A DNA stretch of 64,000 nucleotides from Candidatus Ruthenibacterium merdavium (GTDB lineage Bacteria > Bacillota > Clostridia > Oscillospirales > Ruminococcaceae), in contig DWWA01000029.1 in assembly GCA_019119935.1 (NCBI GenBank), positions 1 to 64,000 of the forward strand. Direction: 5' to 3'. The notes below the pieces were generated by a model. It made no database searches and was not told the DNA's origin. It worked only from the letters and a program-made list of their open reading frames with translations. The translations under genes and the position numbers were made by a program. Positions 55,815-64,000 of the stretch are shown piece by piece; positions within the stretch are counted from its first letter, which is position 1, and each line of letters begins with the position of its first letter.

Positions 55815-55976
55815 ATGCTGAATTGGAACTTGATTTGGATGCAGTTGTTCGGCACAACCGAACTGTTTGGCATTAACCTTGGTTTTTGGGCCGCACTTTT
55901 TGTCATTGGCATTGTCGTGATTGCAATGAACCTGATTTTCTGGACCAGACCGCGCTGCACCGCAAAACACCTGTAA
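55815..55976 (+). CDS. 53-residue single-span membrane protein after mgtA
   Basis: A small gene with AAGGGGG 7 nt before its ATG, 27 nt after the ATPase stop. The product starts MLNWNLIWMQLFGTTELFG, has one hydrophobic span (about residues 20-43, LGFWAALFVIGIVVIAMNLIFW) and ends in a basic tail (TRPRCTAKHL). Small membrane proteins that bind MgtA are known in enterobacteria (MgtR, MgtS); this one is not recognisably homologous, so an MgtA-partner role is inferred from linkage, size and topology only. A terminator follows 31 nt later. Confidence 0.8.
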   Translation: MLNWNLIWMQLFGTTELFGINLGFWAALFVIGIVVIAMNLIFWTRPRCTAKHL

Positions 55977-56006
55977 CCTTGCTCTTTCCATATCGAAATC
56001 GAACAC

Positions 56007-56038
56007 AAAAACCGGGAGGCGGCCGCCTCCCGGTTTTT
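56007..56038. terminator. bidirectional terminator between mgtA operon and glyS
   Basis: Perfect palindrome of about 30 nt; AAAACCGGGAGGCGG pairs with its complement, flanked by A-run and T-run, serving both convergent units. Confidence 0.9.
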
Positions 56039-56074
56039 GTATTCTTCAAAACTTTTAAAAAAGTGATACTGACC

Positions 56075-57478
56075 TCAGAACTCCAGCTTTTTCTCAATAT
56101 AAGCGCGAAGCTCGCTGATGGGCAAACGCACCTGCTCCATGGTGTCACGGTCGCGAATGGTGACGCAGTCGTCTGCCGGGGTGGTGTCGTCGCCCACGGT
56201 CTGGAAATCAACGGTGATGCACAGCGGCGTGCCGATTTCGTCCTGACGGCGGTAGCGCTTGCCGATGGAACCCGCTTCGTCAAAGTCCAGCATGAAATGC
56301 TTAGAAAGCTCAGCATAAATCTCCTGCGCTTTGCCGGACAGCTTTTTCGACAGCGGCAGAATGGCCGCTTTGTACGGAGCCAGCGCCGGATGCAGACGCA
56401 GCACGACACGGGTATCTTCTTTGCCCTTGTCGTCGGTCAGGGTTTCCTCGTCGTAAGCACCGCACAGGAAGGCCAGCGCTACGCGGTCTGCGCCCAAGGA
56501 CGGCTCAACGACGTACGGCACGTAGTGCTCGTTCGTTTCGGGGTCAAAGTAATCCTGCACCTTGCCGGAATGGTCGTTGTGACGGCCCAAGTCGTAATCG
56601 GTTCGGTCGGCGATGCCCCACAGCTCGCCCCAGCCGAACGGGAAGCGGAACTCGATATCTGTTGTCGCTTTGGAATAGAAAGACAGCTCTTCGGGGTCAT
56701 GGTCACGCAGGCGCATATCTTCCGGTTTCATGCCGAGTGCCAGCAGCCAGTTTTTGCAGTAGTCTTTCCAATAAGCAAACCACTCTAAATCCGTGTCGGG
56801 CTTGCAGAAAAATTCGCACTCCATCTGCTCAAACTCACGGGTACGGAACGTAAAGTTGCCCGGCGTAATCTCGTTGCGGAACGATTTGCCAATTTGGCAA
56901 ATGCCGAACGGCAGCTTTTTGCGGGTGGTGCGCTGCACATTCGCAAAGTTGACGAAAATGCCTTGTGCCGTTTCGGGGCGCAGATACACTTCGTTTTTTG
57001 CGTCCTCGGTCACGCCCATGAACGTTTTAAACATCAAGTTGAACTTGCGGATATCCGTAAAGTCGGCACTGCCGCACTCGGGACACACGATGCCGTGCTC
57101 TTTAATGTAGGCGGCCATCTCCTCGTTGGACAGGCCCTCAGCTTTGCCGCCGTTATTTTCAATCAGCTGGTCGGCACGAAAACGCGCTTTGCAGGCACGG
57201 CAGTCCATCAAAGGGTCGGAAAAGCCGGCGACGTGGCCCGTCGCCACCCAAGTTTCCGGGTTCATCAAAATGGCGGAGTCCAGCCCGACGTTATAGGGCG
57301 ATTCCTGCACAAACTTCTTCCACCATGCTTTTTTTACGTTGTTTTTAAACTCGACACCCAAGGGGCCGTAGTCCCAGCTGTTGGCAAGGCCGCCGTAAAT
57401 CTCACTGCCGGCAAAGATAAAGCCGCGGCTTTTGCAAAGATTGATAATCTGCTCCATGGTTTTCTGTGTACTGTCCAT
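56075..57478 (-). CDS. glyS: glycine--tRNA ligase (alpha2 type)
   Basis: A 467-aa class II synthetase of the dimeric, eukaryote/Gram-positive form. N-terminal [26 protein letters not shown], the zinc-ribbon-like [13 protein letters not shown] with later [10 protein letters not shown] (four cysteines), motif 2 [25 protein letters not shown], and motif 3 [15 protein letters not shown] are clear. The start at 57478 follows AGAGGA. It has its own promoter with a short hairpin (GGCACGCTGCGTGCC, 57514-57528) in the leader; no T-box motif was found. Confidence 0.96.
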   Translation of the reverse strand: MDSTQKTMEQIINLCKSRGFIFAGSEIYGGLANSWDYGPLGVEFKNNVKKAWWKKFVQESPYNVGLDSAILMNPETWVATGHVAGFSDPLMDCRACKARFRADQLIENNGGKAEGLSNEEMAAYIKEHGIVCPECGSADFTDIRKFNLMFKTFMGVTEDAKNEVYLRPETAQGIFVNFANVQRTTRKKLPFGICQIGKSFRNEITPGNFTFRTREFEQMECEFFCKPDTDLEWFAYWKDYCKNWLLALGMKPEDMRLRDHDPEELSFYSKATTDIEFRFPFGWGELWGIADRTDYDLGRHNDHSGKVQDYFDPETNEHYVPYVVEPSLGADRVALAFLCGAYDEETLTDDKGKEDTRVVLRLHPALAPYKAAILPLSKKLSGKAQEIYAELSKHFMLDFDEAGSIGKRYRRQDEIGTPLCITVDFQTVGDDTTPADDCVTIRDRDTMEQVRLPISELRAYIEKKLEF

Positions 57479-57540
57479 AATCGTCCTCTTTTCCGTCAAA
57501 AAACATTCCGGTCGGCACGCTGCGTGCCGTTTACCTTTCT

Positions 57541-57569
57541 ATTGTAAAAGGTGCGGTGCGTTTCGTCAA
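57541..57569 (-). promoter_or_regulatory. glyS promoter
   Basis: Minus strand TTGACG (57564-57569) and TACAAT (57541-57546) with 17-nt spacing, about 60 nt before the start codon. Confidence 0.75.
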
Positions 57570-57610
57570 GGGCCGGCGAGGCATCAAGGCCCTGTTTTGC
57601 CCCCTGATTC

Positions 57611-58315
57611 CTATCGTTCCAGCTCATACGGCCAGTCATTCACGCCGCCAAACTCATAAATTTGCGTATAGCCCAGCTCGGCCAGCGCTTTTGATGCTTG
57701 TTTGCTGCGGTTTCCGCTGCGGCAATAGACAAGCACGGTCGTTTCCTTATCCGGCAAAACGGCCGCGGCACTCTCTTCGTCAATCGTACCCACCGGCAAA
57801 AGCACCGCGCCCGGCACGTGCCCCGTGTCAAACTCGCTTTGCTCGCGCACGTCCAGAATCACGGCATCGGGGTCAGCGTCCATCATCTCCTTGGCGGCTT
57901 CGGGGGTAATTTCCGTATATCCGTCGGCATTTTTGTCCGCACCCTGCTCTTTTTCTGCTTCTTTGCGGGCTTCGCCTGCTTCCAGCAGCAAAATTGCATA
58001 GACGTGGTTGATTTGCCCAGGATAGCTTTCCGCAATCCAGCCGTCATAATACACGGCTACCCGGTCACCTTCATAAAAGTGGGTCATGCTGTCGGAATAT
58101 TCCACATCCAGCGATACCGAGTAGTATCCACCTGTATTGGGGTCACCCTCTATTTTGTCCTCATCAAGAAAAAGAACGCGTTCATTCACACTTTCTACCA
58201 CGCCTTGCTTGCATGGCTCAGTGGCGATTACATCATTTAAGCTTCGCTTGCAGGCGCTCAAAAGCACCAGCACCGTCAAAACCGCCCCCAGCAGGCCCAT
58301 CCATCGTTTCTTCAT
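57611..58315 (-). CDS. rhodanese-domain lipoprotein
   Basis: A 234-aa surface lipoprotein: signal peptide MKKRWMGLLGAVLTVLVLLSAC with lipobox (LSAC, Cys22). A DUF3221-like beta domain follows (about 35-115, VVESVNERVLFLDED...HFYEGDRVAVYYDG), then a rhodanese domain (about 132-230) with active-site Cys in VYCRSGNRS. Rhodaneses transfer sulfur or serve as thiol-handling domains; outside the cell the partner is unknown. Single gene upstream of glyS in the same direction. Confidence 0.88.
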   Translation of the reverse strand: MKKRWMGLLGAVLTVLVLLSACKRSLNDVIATEPCKQGVVESVNERVLFLDEDKIEGDPNTGGYYSVSLDVEYSDSMTHFYEGDRVAVYYDGWIAESYPGQINHVYAILLLEAGEARKEAEKEQGADKNADGYTEITPEAAKEMMDADPDAVILDVREQSEFDTGHVPGAVLLPVGTIDEESAAAVLPDKETTVLVYCRSGNRSKQASKALAELGYTQIYEFGGVNDWPYELER

Positions 58316-58452
58316 CTTTGGCTCCTCCCTTATTGATTGTCATGCTGCGTCATTTGCCTTTATTCTACCAAATACGGCAAGGGCAGCACAAGCATTTGCA
58401 AAGTCTTCACCGCTTTTTCACCAAACGCACGAAAATTCAACATAACCAAGCG

Positions 58453-58616
58453 GTATGATAAAGATGTCGATAGAGATCGACTTCACATACAGTTCTCTTA
58501 TCTTCTCTTTTCACACAACAATACCCGATTCCCGTTTCCCACTCCTTCCCTTTGGGAAACAGGCAAACGCGCCGCAGACGGTTAACAGTCCCCCGTCTGC
58601 GGCGCGTTTGTTTTTT
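58453..58616 (+). ncRNA. candidate intergenic small RNA
   Basis: A plus-strand stretch without a coding frame carries three hairpins: GTCGAT/ATCGAC (58466-58481), GTTTCCC/GGGAAAC (58534-58560) and a perfect 18-bp stem 58564-58581 with 58593-58610 that is followed by TTTTTT. The last is a strong factor-independent terminator for the plus strand, yet no plus-strand gene precedes it: both neighbours are on the minus strand. A TATGAT (58454-58459) could be a -10, with a weak -35. A small RNA is plausible; a relic terminator is the alternative. Confidence 0.4.
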
Positions 58617-58622
58617 ATGCTT

Positions 58623-59186
58623 TTATGCTTGTGATACCGCTTTGGGCCGATATGCCAGCGGCAAGCGCACCATGCGGCTCACCGGCGCCCAAATGGCAAG
58701 CGCAATATAAAAATCGACCATACTGTGCACCAGCGTTCCGACCCCTACCAAACCGACAACCGTCCCAAGGAAACTGCCGTCCACGGTGCCGCCAAACCAG
58801 AACAGCGTCACAACCACCGCTTCCGATACGCCGTGAATCAATCCAGTCACAAGGCCGAACACTGCCATCACAGCCGGGCTGCACGGCTTGTCTTGCCGGC
58901 GTGCGAGCCATACCGCGCCGAGCACAACAAAAATCACCTGTACCGCAGCGCGCAATACGACAATGGGCGCAAAACCCGCCAGCAGAAAGCCCAGCGTTGT
59001 GCCCACCGACACCGCCAGCGCCACAGCGGGCGAAACAAACATGGCCAAAAAAAGCGCCACATGGCTTGCGAGCGTAAAGCTCATCGGCTCCAGCGTTACT
59101 TTTACCGGAGAAATCATCGGCACTAAAATCCCCACCGCGCAAAGCAAAGCCGCAATGCACATCTTTTGAATTTTTTCCTGCTTCAA
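58623..59186 (-). CDS. niaX: niacin ECF transporter S component (NiaX-like)
   Basis: A 187-aa membrane protein with about six spans, of the ECF S-component type (AALLCAVGILVPMISPVKVTLEPMSFTLASHVALFLAMFVSP). It captures a vitamin and works with shared EcfA/EcfT proteins not in this window. Niacin is inferred from the neighbouring NiaR repressor. Translation may start at TTG 59186 after GGGGG or at the ATG 59162 (MCIAALL) after AGGAA; the second fits better with the predicted promoter TTGACA (59212-59217)/TATGAC (59189-59194). Confidence 0.82.
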   Translation of the reverse strand: MKQEKIQKMCIAALLCAVGILVPMISPVKVTLEPMSFTLASHVALFLAMFVSPAVALAVSVGTTLGFLLAGFAPIVVLRAAVQVIFVVLGAVWLARRQDKPCSPAVMAVFGLVTGLIHGVSEAVVVTLFWFGGTVDGSFLGTVVGLVGVGTLVHSMVDFYIALAIWAPVSRMVRLPLAYRPKAVSQA

Positions 59187-59210
59187 GTGTCATACCCCCA
59201 AATCAATTGC

Positions 59211-59247
59211 ATGTCAAGTGTATTCTTGACACGTGTCTTGACATATG
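59211..59247. promoter_or_regulatory. candidate NiaR operator region
   Basis: Inverted and direct copies of TGTCAAG/CTTGACA crowd this stretch (TGTCAAG at 59212, CTTGACA at about 59225, CTTGACA at about 59238). They overlap the -35 of the niaX promoter. Binding by NiaR with nicotinate as co-repressor is inferred from position and from the known role of the family. Confidence 0.6.
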
Positions 59248-59263
59248 TTAGCACAGCGCCTTC

Positions 59264-59310
59264 AAAAAGTCAAGCGTAGCCTGCATTTTCTCTGCAAACT
59301 GCGCTTGACT
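59264..59310 (-). terminator. niaR terminator
   Basis: AGTCAAGCG (about 59268-59276) pairs with CGCTTGACT (59302-59310); the minus strand continues with TTTTTG. It also carries a TCAAG/CTTGA pair similar to the operator half-sites. Confidence 0.65.
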
Positions 59311-59323
59311 GCCTTAATTTCTC

Positions 59324-59824
59324 CTATTTCTGCAAAAAGCCTTTTTCTTCCAGGGCTTTGAGCACACGCGCTTCGTGCGAAGGCGTAGGGCATTGCAAAC
59401 GGTGCAGATGCACGCCGTCCGTCAAACAGCACAGCGGCTGTGTATCTTTCAGCTTTTGCACAAATTCATCGGCTTCCGCACGGCTGAAAATTTGCAAAGG
59501 GGCGCACAGCTCCCCATAAACCGGGTGTTCCACCGTGACATCCAGCACACCGCAGCCGCAGTCTACAATGGTATACAGCTCTTCGAGCACCTGCTGTGCC
59601 TCATGGTGGCTTGCCACCGCAAGGCTTCCGGTCGGCGGCGTTTGCAGGACATAGCCGCGCGGCGTCGCCTGCACCGGATGGCCGCCCGCGCGCAGAATGG
59701 CAACATCCCCCACCACAATCTGTCGGCTCACGCCAAGCTGACGCGCCAGCTTCGACGCACTCTGCGGCGCGCTCTGAGCTGACAGCTCTTTTAAAATCCA
59801 TTCTCTGCGCTCTGCGGCTTCCAT
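59324..59824 (-). CDS. niaR: niacin-responsive transcription repressor NiaR
   Basis: A 166-aa regulator: an N-terminal winged helix (HTH_11 type, residues 1-55, ASKLARQLGVSRQIVVGDVAILR) and a C-terminal 3H domain (about 70-165) with its conserved histidines (SHHEAQ and VHLHRLQCPTPSH). 3H-domain regulators repress niacin uptake and NAD genes when nicotinate is present. The start at 59824 follows AAGGTG; an in-frame ATG at 59884 is poorly supported. It precedes niaX, with operator-like repeats between them. Confidence 0.92.
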   Translation of the reverse strand: MEAAERREWILKELSAQSAPQSASKLARQLGVSRQIVVGDVAILRAGGHPVQATPRGYVLQTPPTGSLAVASHHEAQQVLEELYTIVDCGCGVLDVTVEHPVYGELCAPLQIFSRAEADEFVQKLKDTQPLCCLTDGVHLHRLQCPTPSHEARVLKALEEKGFLQK

Positions 59825-59965
59825 AACAGCACCTTGCTTTCCTTTTTTGCCTATTATAACACAGCCACAGCGCACTTTCATCAAGTATTCACCGTTTTTC
59901 TGTGGCTTTTCTTACAAATTTAGTGTAAAATAAAAACATCTCAAATCAAATGTGTTTTCCGCGCT

Positions 59966-60008
59966 CTTTTCCGCCGCGCGGCAGGCGTTTTGCCGCGCGG
60001 CGGAAAAG
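59966..60008 (+). other. 18-bp GC-rich hairpin in the ftsH leader
   Basis: CTTTTCCGCCGCGCGGCA (59966-59983) is perfectly complementary to 59991-60008, with a 7-nt loop. No T-run follows on either strand. It ends 46 nt before the ftsH start codon. Confidence 0.7.
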
Positions 60009-60053
60009 GCGCAAACCATACCATATTTTGGGATAGAAAAGGAGTGTATTGAT

Positions 60054-61922
60054 ATGGATCCAAACAAACCGCAAGCCCCAAAAAATCCAAGGCAGTCCGT
60101 GGGCATTTATCTGGCCGTCATTTTGGTGGTCATGCTTTTAGTGAACGCATTTTTACTTCCGACACTGCGCTCGCGCAGTGTTCACGAAGTGGACTACGGC
60201 ACGTTTTTGCAGATGGTGGAAAGCAAAAAGGTTTCCAAAGTGCAGATGTCGTACGACCAAAGCGAGCTGCTGTTCGTTGCGACGGATGAAAAGGGCAACG
60301 AAGCACTTTACAAAACAGGTGCGTTCCCGGACAGCGATTTAGTCAACCGCCTTTCCGAATATCCGGAAATTCAGTTCACGCGGGAAGCCCCGCAGAAAAA
60401 CAGCTTTTTGATGAATTTCCTGCTCACTTGGGTGTTCCCCACGCTGATTTTAATGCTGCCGATGATTTTCTTAATGCGCTTTATGCAAAAAAAGATGGGC
60501 GGCAATTCCATGATGTTCGGCATGGGGAAATCAGGCGCAAAAATGTATGTTTCCAGCCAGACGGGCGTTAAATTTGAGGATGTCGCAGGTGACGAGGAGG
60601 CAAAAGAAGCCTTGCAGGAAATTGTCGATTTTCTGCACAACCCCGCAAAATACAATTCCATCGGTGCAAAAATGCCCAAAGGCGTTTTGCTGGTGGGCCC
60701 TCCGGGCACGGGTAAAACCCTGATTGCCAAAGCCGTAGCGGGCGAGGCCAACGTGCCGTTTTTCTCCATTGCCGGTTCGGAATTTGTGGAAATGTTTGTC
60801 GGCCAAGGTGCGGCGCGCGTGCGCGACTTGTTTAAGCAAGCCAAGGAAAAAGCCCCGTGCATCGTGTTTATTGACGAGATCGACACCGTCGGCAAAAAGC
60901 GTGACGGCGGCGGCATCGGCGGCAACGACGAACGCGAGCAAACCTTAAACCAGCTGCTCAGCGAAATGGACGGCTTTGACGGTTCTTCCGGCGTTGTCAT
61001 TTTGGCGGCGACCAACCGCCCCGAAACGCTGGATAAAGCGCTTTTGCGCCCCGGCCGCTTTGACCGCCGCGTTCCGGTGGAACTGCCCGATTTGAAGGCG
61101 CGCGAAGCCATCTTGAAAGTGCACGCCAAAAAGGTGATGATGGCGGATGACATCGACTACAAGGCGCTGGCGAAGGCCACGGCCGGCTGTTCCGGCGCAG
61201 AGCTTGCCAACCTGATTAACGAAGCAGCGCTGCGCGCCGTCAAGTGCAATCGACGCATTGTCACACAGAGTGACCTCACGGAGTCCGTGGATGTTGTCGT
61301 AGCGGGCTATCAGCGCAAAAATGCCGTTTTAACCCCGCATGAAAAAGAGGTTGTCGCCTATCACGAGGTCGGCCATGCACTCGTTGCGGCAAAGCAGTCG
61401 GACTCTGCACCCGTTACAAAAATTACGATTGTCCCGCGCACGTCCGGCGCGCTCGGCTACACCATGCAAACGCCTGACACCGACACGGTACTGCTCAGCA
61501 AAGAAGAAGCACTGGCGAAAATTGCCACGCTGACCGGCGGGCGCAGTGCCGAGGAACTTGTGTTCGGGAGTGTGACAAGCGGCGCGTCAAACGACATTGA
61601 ACAGGCCACCAAGCTGGCGCGCAGCATGGTGACGCGGCTGGGCATGTCGGAATCGTTTGACATGACGGCGCTCGAAACGGTGAACAACCAATATCTCGGC
61701 GGCGACGCGACACTGGCATGCAGTGCAGAAACGGCCACGCAGATCGACCGCGAGGTGGTTTCTATCATCAAAAAGGCGCACGAAAAGGCCATTGGCATTT
61801 TGAAAGAGAACAACGACAAACTGCACGAAATCGCCCGTTATCTTTTGGAAAAAGAAACCATTACCGGCGAAGAGTTTATGCGGCTTTTAAATGATACTCC
61901 CGCACCTGCCGCGGCGGAGTAA
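60054..61922 (+). CDS. ftsH: ATP-dependent zinc metalloprotease FtsH
   Basis: A 622-aa membrane-anchored AAA+ protease for quality control of membrane and regulatory proteins. Two N-terminal spans (about 16-34 and about 122-140) flank a short extracellular domain. Walker A GPPGTGKT is at 215-222, Walker B FIDEID follows, the SRH region is present ([21 protein letters not shown]), and the zinc site is HEVGH at 437-441. The start at 60054 follows AAAAGGAG; an in-frame upstream frame through the leader hairpin lacks a ribosome site. Confidence 0.97.
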   Translation: MDPNKPQAPKNPRQSVGIYLAVILVVMLLVNAFLLPTLRSRSVHEVDYGTFLQMVESKKVSKVQMSYDQSELLFVATDEKGNEALYKTGAFPDSDLVNRLSEYPEIQFTREAPQKNSFLMNFLLTWVFPTLILMLPMIFLMRFMQKKMGGNSMMFGMGKSGAKMYVSSQTGVKFEDVAGDEEAKEALQEIVDFLHNPAKYNSIGAKMPKGVLLVGPPGTGKTLIAKAVAGEANVPFFSIAGSEFVEMFVGQGAARVRDLFKQAKEKAPCIVFIDEIDTVGKKRDGGGIGGNDEREQTLNQLLSEMDGFDGSSGVVILAATNRPETLDKALLRPGRFDRRVPVELPDLKAREAILKVHAKKVMMADDIDYKALAKATAGCSGAELANLINEAALRAVKCNRRIVTQSDLTESVDVVVAGYQRKNAVLTPHEKEVVAYHEVGHALVAAKQSDSAPVTKITIVPRTSGALGYTMQTPDTDTVLLSKEEALAKIATLTGGRSAEELVFGSVTSGASNDIEQATKLARSMVTRLGMSESFDMTALETVNNQYLGGDATLACSAETATQIDREVVSIIKKAHEKAIGILKENNDKLHEIARYLLEKETITGEEFMRLLNDTPAPAAAE

Positions 61923-61942
61923 GTTCTGTTTTGAAACACGAA

Positions 61943-61978
61943 CAGCGCCCCCGAACAAACCCGTTCGGGGGCGCTGTA
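61943..61978. terminator. terminator between ftsH and ptsI-like gene
   Basis: ACAGCGCCCCCGAAC (61943-61957) pairs with GTTCGGGGGCGCTGT (61964-61978), a perfect 15-bp stem. The T-run after it is weak on both strands. Confidence 0.75.
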
Positions 61979-62039
61979 TCCTTTTCGGCGCTTTGTGTGC
62001 CGCTTCATTCATCATGTATTTTCAAAAGGTTTTTGTCTT

Positions 62040-63689
62040 TTACACAAACACTGTTTCCCGCTCTTTTCTGTCTGTGTGGATATGCGTTGTCAAAAGCCGC
62101 TCTTTTACCGCGCCCAGCGCGTAAATCGGCACGCTCAGCTCACGCACGCCCATGCGCACACAAAGCTCCGCCTGAGCGGCCGGGTCGGCACCTTCACAGC
62201 ACACGCACAGCGCCCTTCCTGTTTGCTCAGCCGCGCGAACGGCCACACCAATCAAAGTGCTGACAACAGGGGAATCATACGGCGGAAAATACGCCGCGGT
62301 CAAGTTGTTCTCCCGGTCGGCCGCAAAAGCGTACTGCATCACCTTTTCCGGGCGCAGACAAAAGAATGCCGCATCTTTTGCAAGCTCCTTTGCGCACAGC
62401 ACTGACGCCGGTGTTTCCAGCAAAACGCCCACTTCTAAGCAATCGGAGAACGCTTGCCCCCGCGCTTGCAGAATCCGGCGGGCATCGCGCATGTAATCAA
62501 GCACCTGCTGTACCTCTGCGCGGCTGTTCACCATCGGAAGTGCCATTCTGAGCGGACCGTATACTGCGGCGCGCATCATCGCGCAGATCTGTTTTAAAAA
62601 TAAGGTCGGGTTCGCAAGGCTGTGGCGGATTCCGCACAGTCCCATTGCGGGATTATCTTCTTTCATCGCTTCTAAGCCCGGCGGCGTTTTATCTCCGCCG
62701 AAGTCATAGGTGCTGATGGTCACTGTCTGCCCGTCCGCTTTGTCTAAACAGCTTCGATAAAAGCGGTACTGCACGTCCTCATCGTTCACCGCGCTGGGCG
62801 GCAAACCGTACTCACTGAACAAAACCCCTATGCCCTGTGCACCGGCGTCCATCGCCATGGACACATCTTCTAAACCTGTTCCGGTGGCGCGCAGGACTAC
62901 GGGTGTTCCGTCGGCCGTCATGCAGGGCATCCGGCTGATTTGCTGTTCCCGAAGATTTTCGCGCTGGCGGTGCATTTTGCGCATGTTGTGCGTCATTCTT
63001 GCACAGGTTGCGTTGTCCGGCTCTAAAAACACTTCTCCGGTCCAGCCGTCCACCGCCGCAAAAACGCCGTCGCACTGCTCCAAAAATTCCTGTCCGGCCA
63101 TGACGACTGCCGGCACGCCCATCATGCGGGCCAAAATGGAGGCGTGTGCATTGGCGCTTCCTCGGCTGGTGATAATGCCGAGAATCTTTGCGCGCTCCAT
63201 CATGAGAAGGTCGGAAGGATAAAGCTCTTCTGTTGCGATAATCGCAGGCGCGGAGAGCAAAAACGTCCCCTGCGGCGCACCGTCTAAAATATGTACCATG
63301 CGGTAACAAGCGTCCAGCACATCGCAGGCGCGCTCACGCAGATACTCGTCGTCCAGCGCGCGCAGTTTTCCCGCATAAATGCCCGCCGCACGCTCCACGG
63401 CTGCGGCCGCTCCGGCTCCGGCGCGCATATAGGCCAAAATTTCGTCGGTCAGCCCGCTGTCCTCCAGCATCATCGCCTGCGCGGCAAAAATGGCCTTTTC
63501 ATTTGCACTTGCGCGCTGTTCCAGCTCGGCAAGCTGCTGTTTGGCCGTTTCCACCGCCTGCTCGTACAACAATTTTTCCTGCGAAGGGCTTCTCACTTGA
63601 CGTCCCGTTGCTGTTTGAATGTGATGCAGCCGCCGCACAACGCCTACCGCAAAGCCTTCCGACGCTCCAATTCCCGAAAAAAGACGCAT
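62040..63689 (-). CDS. divergent PTS enzyme I (phosphoenolpyruvate-protein phosphotransferase)
   Basis: A 549-aa enzyme I homologue, near the usual length (about 570 aa). The HPr-binding domain and the swivelling phospho-His domain are recognisable: H182 in SRGSANAHASILARM, which aligns with the usual GGxTSHxAIxAR but differs on the N-terminal side. In the PEP-binding barrel several landmarks are altered: the family NDLTQY block reads RPEKVMQYAFAADREN and the catalytic CGEMAGD reads CCEGADP. The catalytic Cys is kept. The start at 63689 sits after GGGGGAG. No HPr gene is adjacent. It may be the sole enzyme I or a specialised paralogue. Confidence 0.85.
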   Translation of the reverse strand: MRLFSGIGASEGFAVGVVRRLHHIQTATGRQVRSPSQEKLLYEQAVETAKQQLAELEQRASANEKAIFAAQAMMLEDSGLTDEILAYMRAGAGAAAAVERAAGIYAGKLRALDDEYLRERACDVLDACYRMVHILDGAPQGTFLLSAPAIIATEELYPSDLLMMERAKILGIITSRGSANAHASILARMMGVPAVVMAGQEFLEQCDGVFAAVDGWTGEVFLEPDNATCARMTHNMRKMHRQRENLREQQISRMPCMTADGTPVVLRATGTGLEDVSMAMDAGAQGIGVLFSEYGLPPSAVNDEDVQYRFYRSCLDKADGQTVTISTYDFGGDKTPPGLEAMKEDNPAMGLCGIRHSLANPTLFLKQICAMMRAAVYGPLRMALPMVNSRAEVQQVLDYMRDARRILQARGQAFSDCLEVGVLLETPASVLCAKELAKDAAFFCLRPEKVMQYAFAADRENNLTAAYFPPYDSPVVSTLIGVAVRAAEQTGRALCVCCEGADPAAQAELCVRMGVRELSVPIYALGAVKERLLTTHIHTDRKERETVFV

Positions 63690-63898
63690 CCTTCTCCCCC
63701 TTTCCACCTCTTTGTACCCGGCCGGGCAAGCTCTCTTTCACTATATGCGCCGGGCGCTGTTCCTAGCACTGAGCCTTTCAAAAAGCGCCCTGTGCTGCTT
63801 TATTTCTTTTATCATAACACAAAAATCCAGATTTTGCATCATTTTTCACAATGATTTGTAAAATCTTTTTCATTTTCTGAACTGAAAGGGTGTTTTTT

Positions 63899-64000
63899 AT
63901 GCAAATTCCGTTTTATGTCGGCTGCTATGCCCCAAAAGGACAAGACAGCCTTTTTCAATGCCGCCTTGACACGCAAACGGGCGCAGTTTCGCTGACGCAC
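63899..64000 (+). CDS. lactonase-family beta-propeller protein, N-terminal part (cut by window end)
   Basis: The first 34 codons of a gene running off the window, with AAAGGG upstream of its ATG. The start MQIPFYVGCYAPKGQDSLF and the following CRLDTQTGAVSLTH repeat resemble 6-phosphogluconolactonase-type seven-bladed propellers (x-YVG-x-Y ... D-x-x-TG-x-(L/V)). Too short for a firm call. Confidence 0.6.
   Translation, partial: MQIPFYVGCYAPKGQDSLFQCRLDTQTGAVSLTH

Noticed and set aside
57479..57570. Possible T-box in front of glyS
   Set aside because: No T-box consensus and no alternative terminator; only a short GGCACG/CGTGCC hairpin is present.

Overview
The window comes from a motile, Gram-positive-type anaerobe of the Firmicutes, most likely a gut Clostridia (Oscillospirales-like). 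Supporting signs are strong AGGAGG-type ribosome sites, consensus housekeeping promoters (TTGACA/TATAAT), a T-box leader in front of asnS, an initiator tRNA with three G-C pairs in the anticodon stem, a flagellar gene order matching Bacillus (flgM-flgN-flgK-flgL-yviE-fliW-csrA), and a host-glycan operon for galacto-N-biose/lacto-N-biose. The species cannot be named from the sequence alone.

Layout. 1-5.4 kb: an amino-acid-type chemoreceptor, a radical-SAM/DUF4130 DNA-repair-type pair, and a LexA-like S24 repressor with two separate sets of direct repeats that look like operators. 5.5-17.4 kb: a lacto-N-biose/galacto-N-biose locus with an ABC importer, GH112 phosphorylase, two AraC regulators, GalE, a sugar-1-phosphate nucleotidyltransferase and NahK; GalT lies separately at 25.4 kb. 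17.4-23.5 kb: a complete type II-C CRISPR-Cas system. It comprises a tracrRNA on the minus strand with two tandem anti-repeats, cas9 (1163 aa), cas1, cas2, and a 14-repeat/13-spacer array whose likely promoter lies inside the end of cas2. 23.5-32 kb: asnS, galT, a small redox-type cluster, tRNA-fMet, mntP, a coiled-coil protein and an aminopeptidase P. 32.6-49.4 kb: chemotaxis and flagella (two more chemoreceptors, cheW, flgBC, fliDS, csrA/fliW, flgKLMN) plus a ParA-ComFB pair. 49.5-56 kb: two Mg-type P-ATPases flanking a truncated winged-helix regulator, followed by a 53-residue single-span membrane protein. 56-64 kb: glyS, a rhodanese lipoprotein, a niacin transporter with its NiaR repressor, ftsH, a divergent enzyme I of the PTS, and the start of a lactonase-type gene.

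How the parts fit. The glycan locus imports and phosphorolyses a beta-1,3-galactosyl-HexNAc disaccharide. Gal-1-P then enters the Leloir pathway (GalT, GalE), and the amino sugar is phosphorylated by NahK. The CRISPR locus is compact: tracr promoter, cas9 start, array promoter and leader hairpin are all packed against coding sequence. The motility block has hook-associated proteins, cap and proximal rod genes but no flagellin and no fliE, so those must lie elsewhere. The most unusual points are the double anti-repeat tracrRNA with its overlapping cas9 leader, the zinc-binding (CZB-type) motif placed outside the membrane in one chemoreceptor, the ParA-ComFB pair beside flgM, and the ATPase/regulator/microprotein cluster with an 11-nt-spaced direct repeat upstream of its second ATPase.
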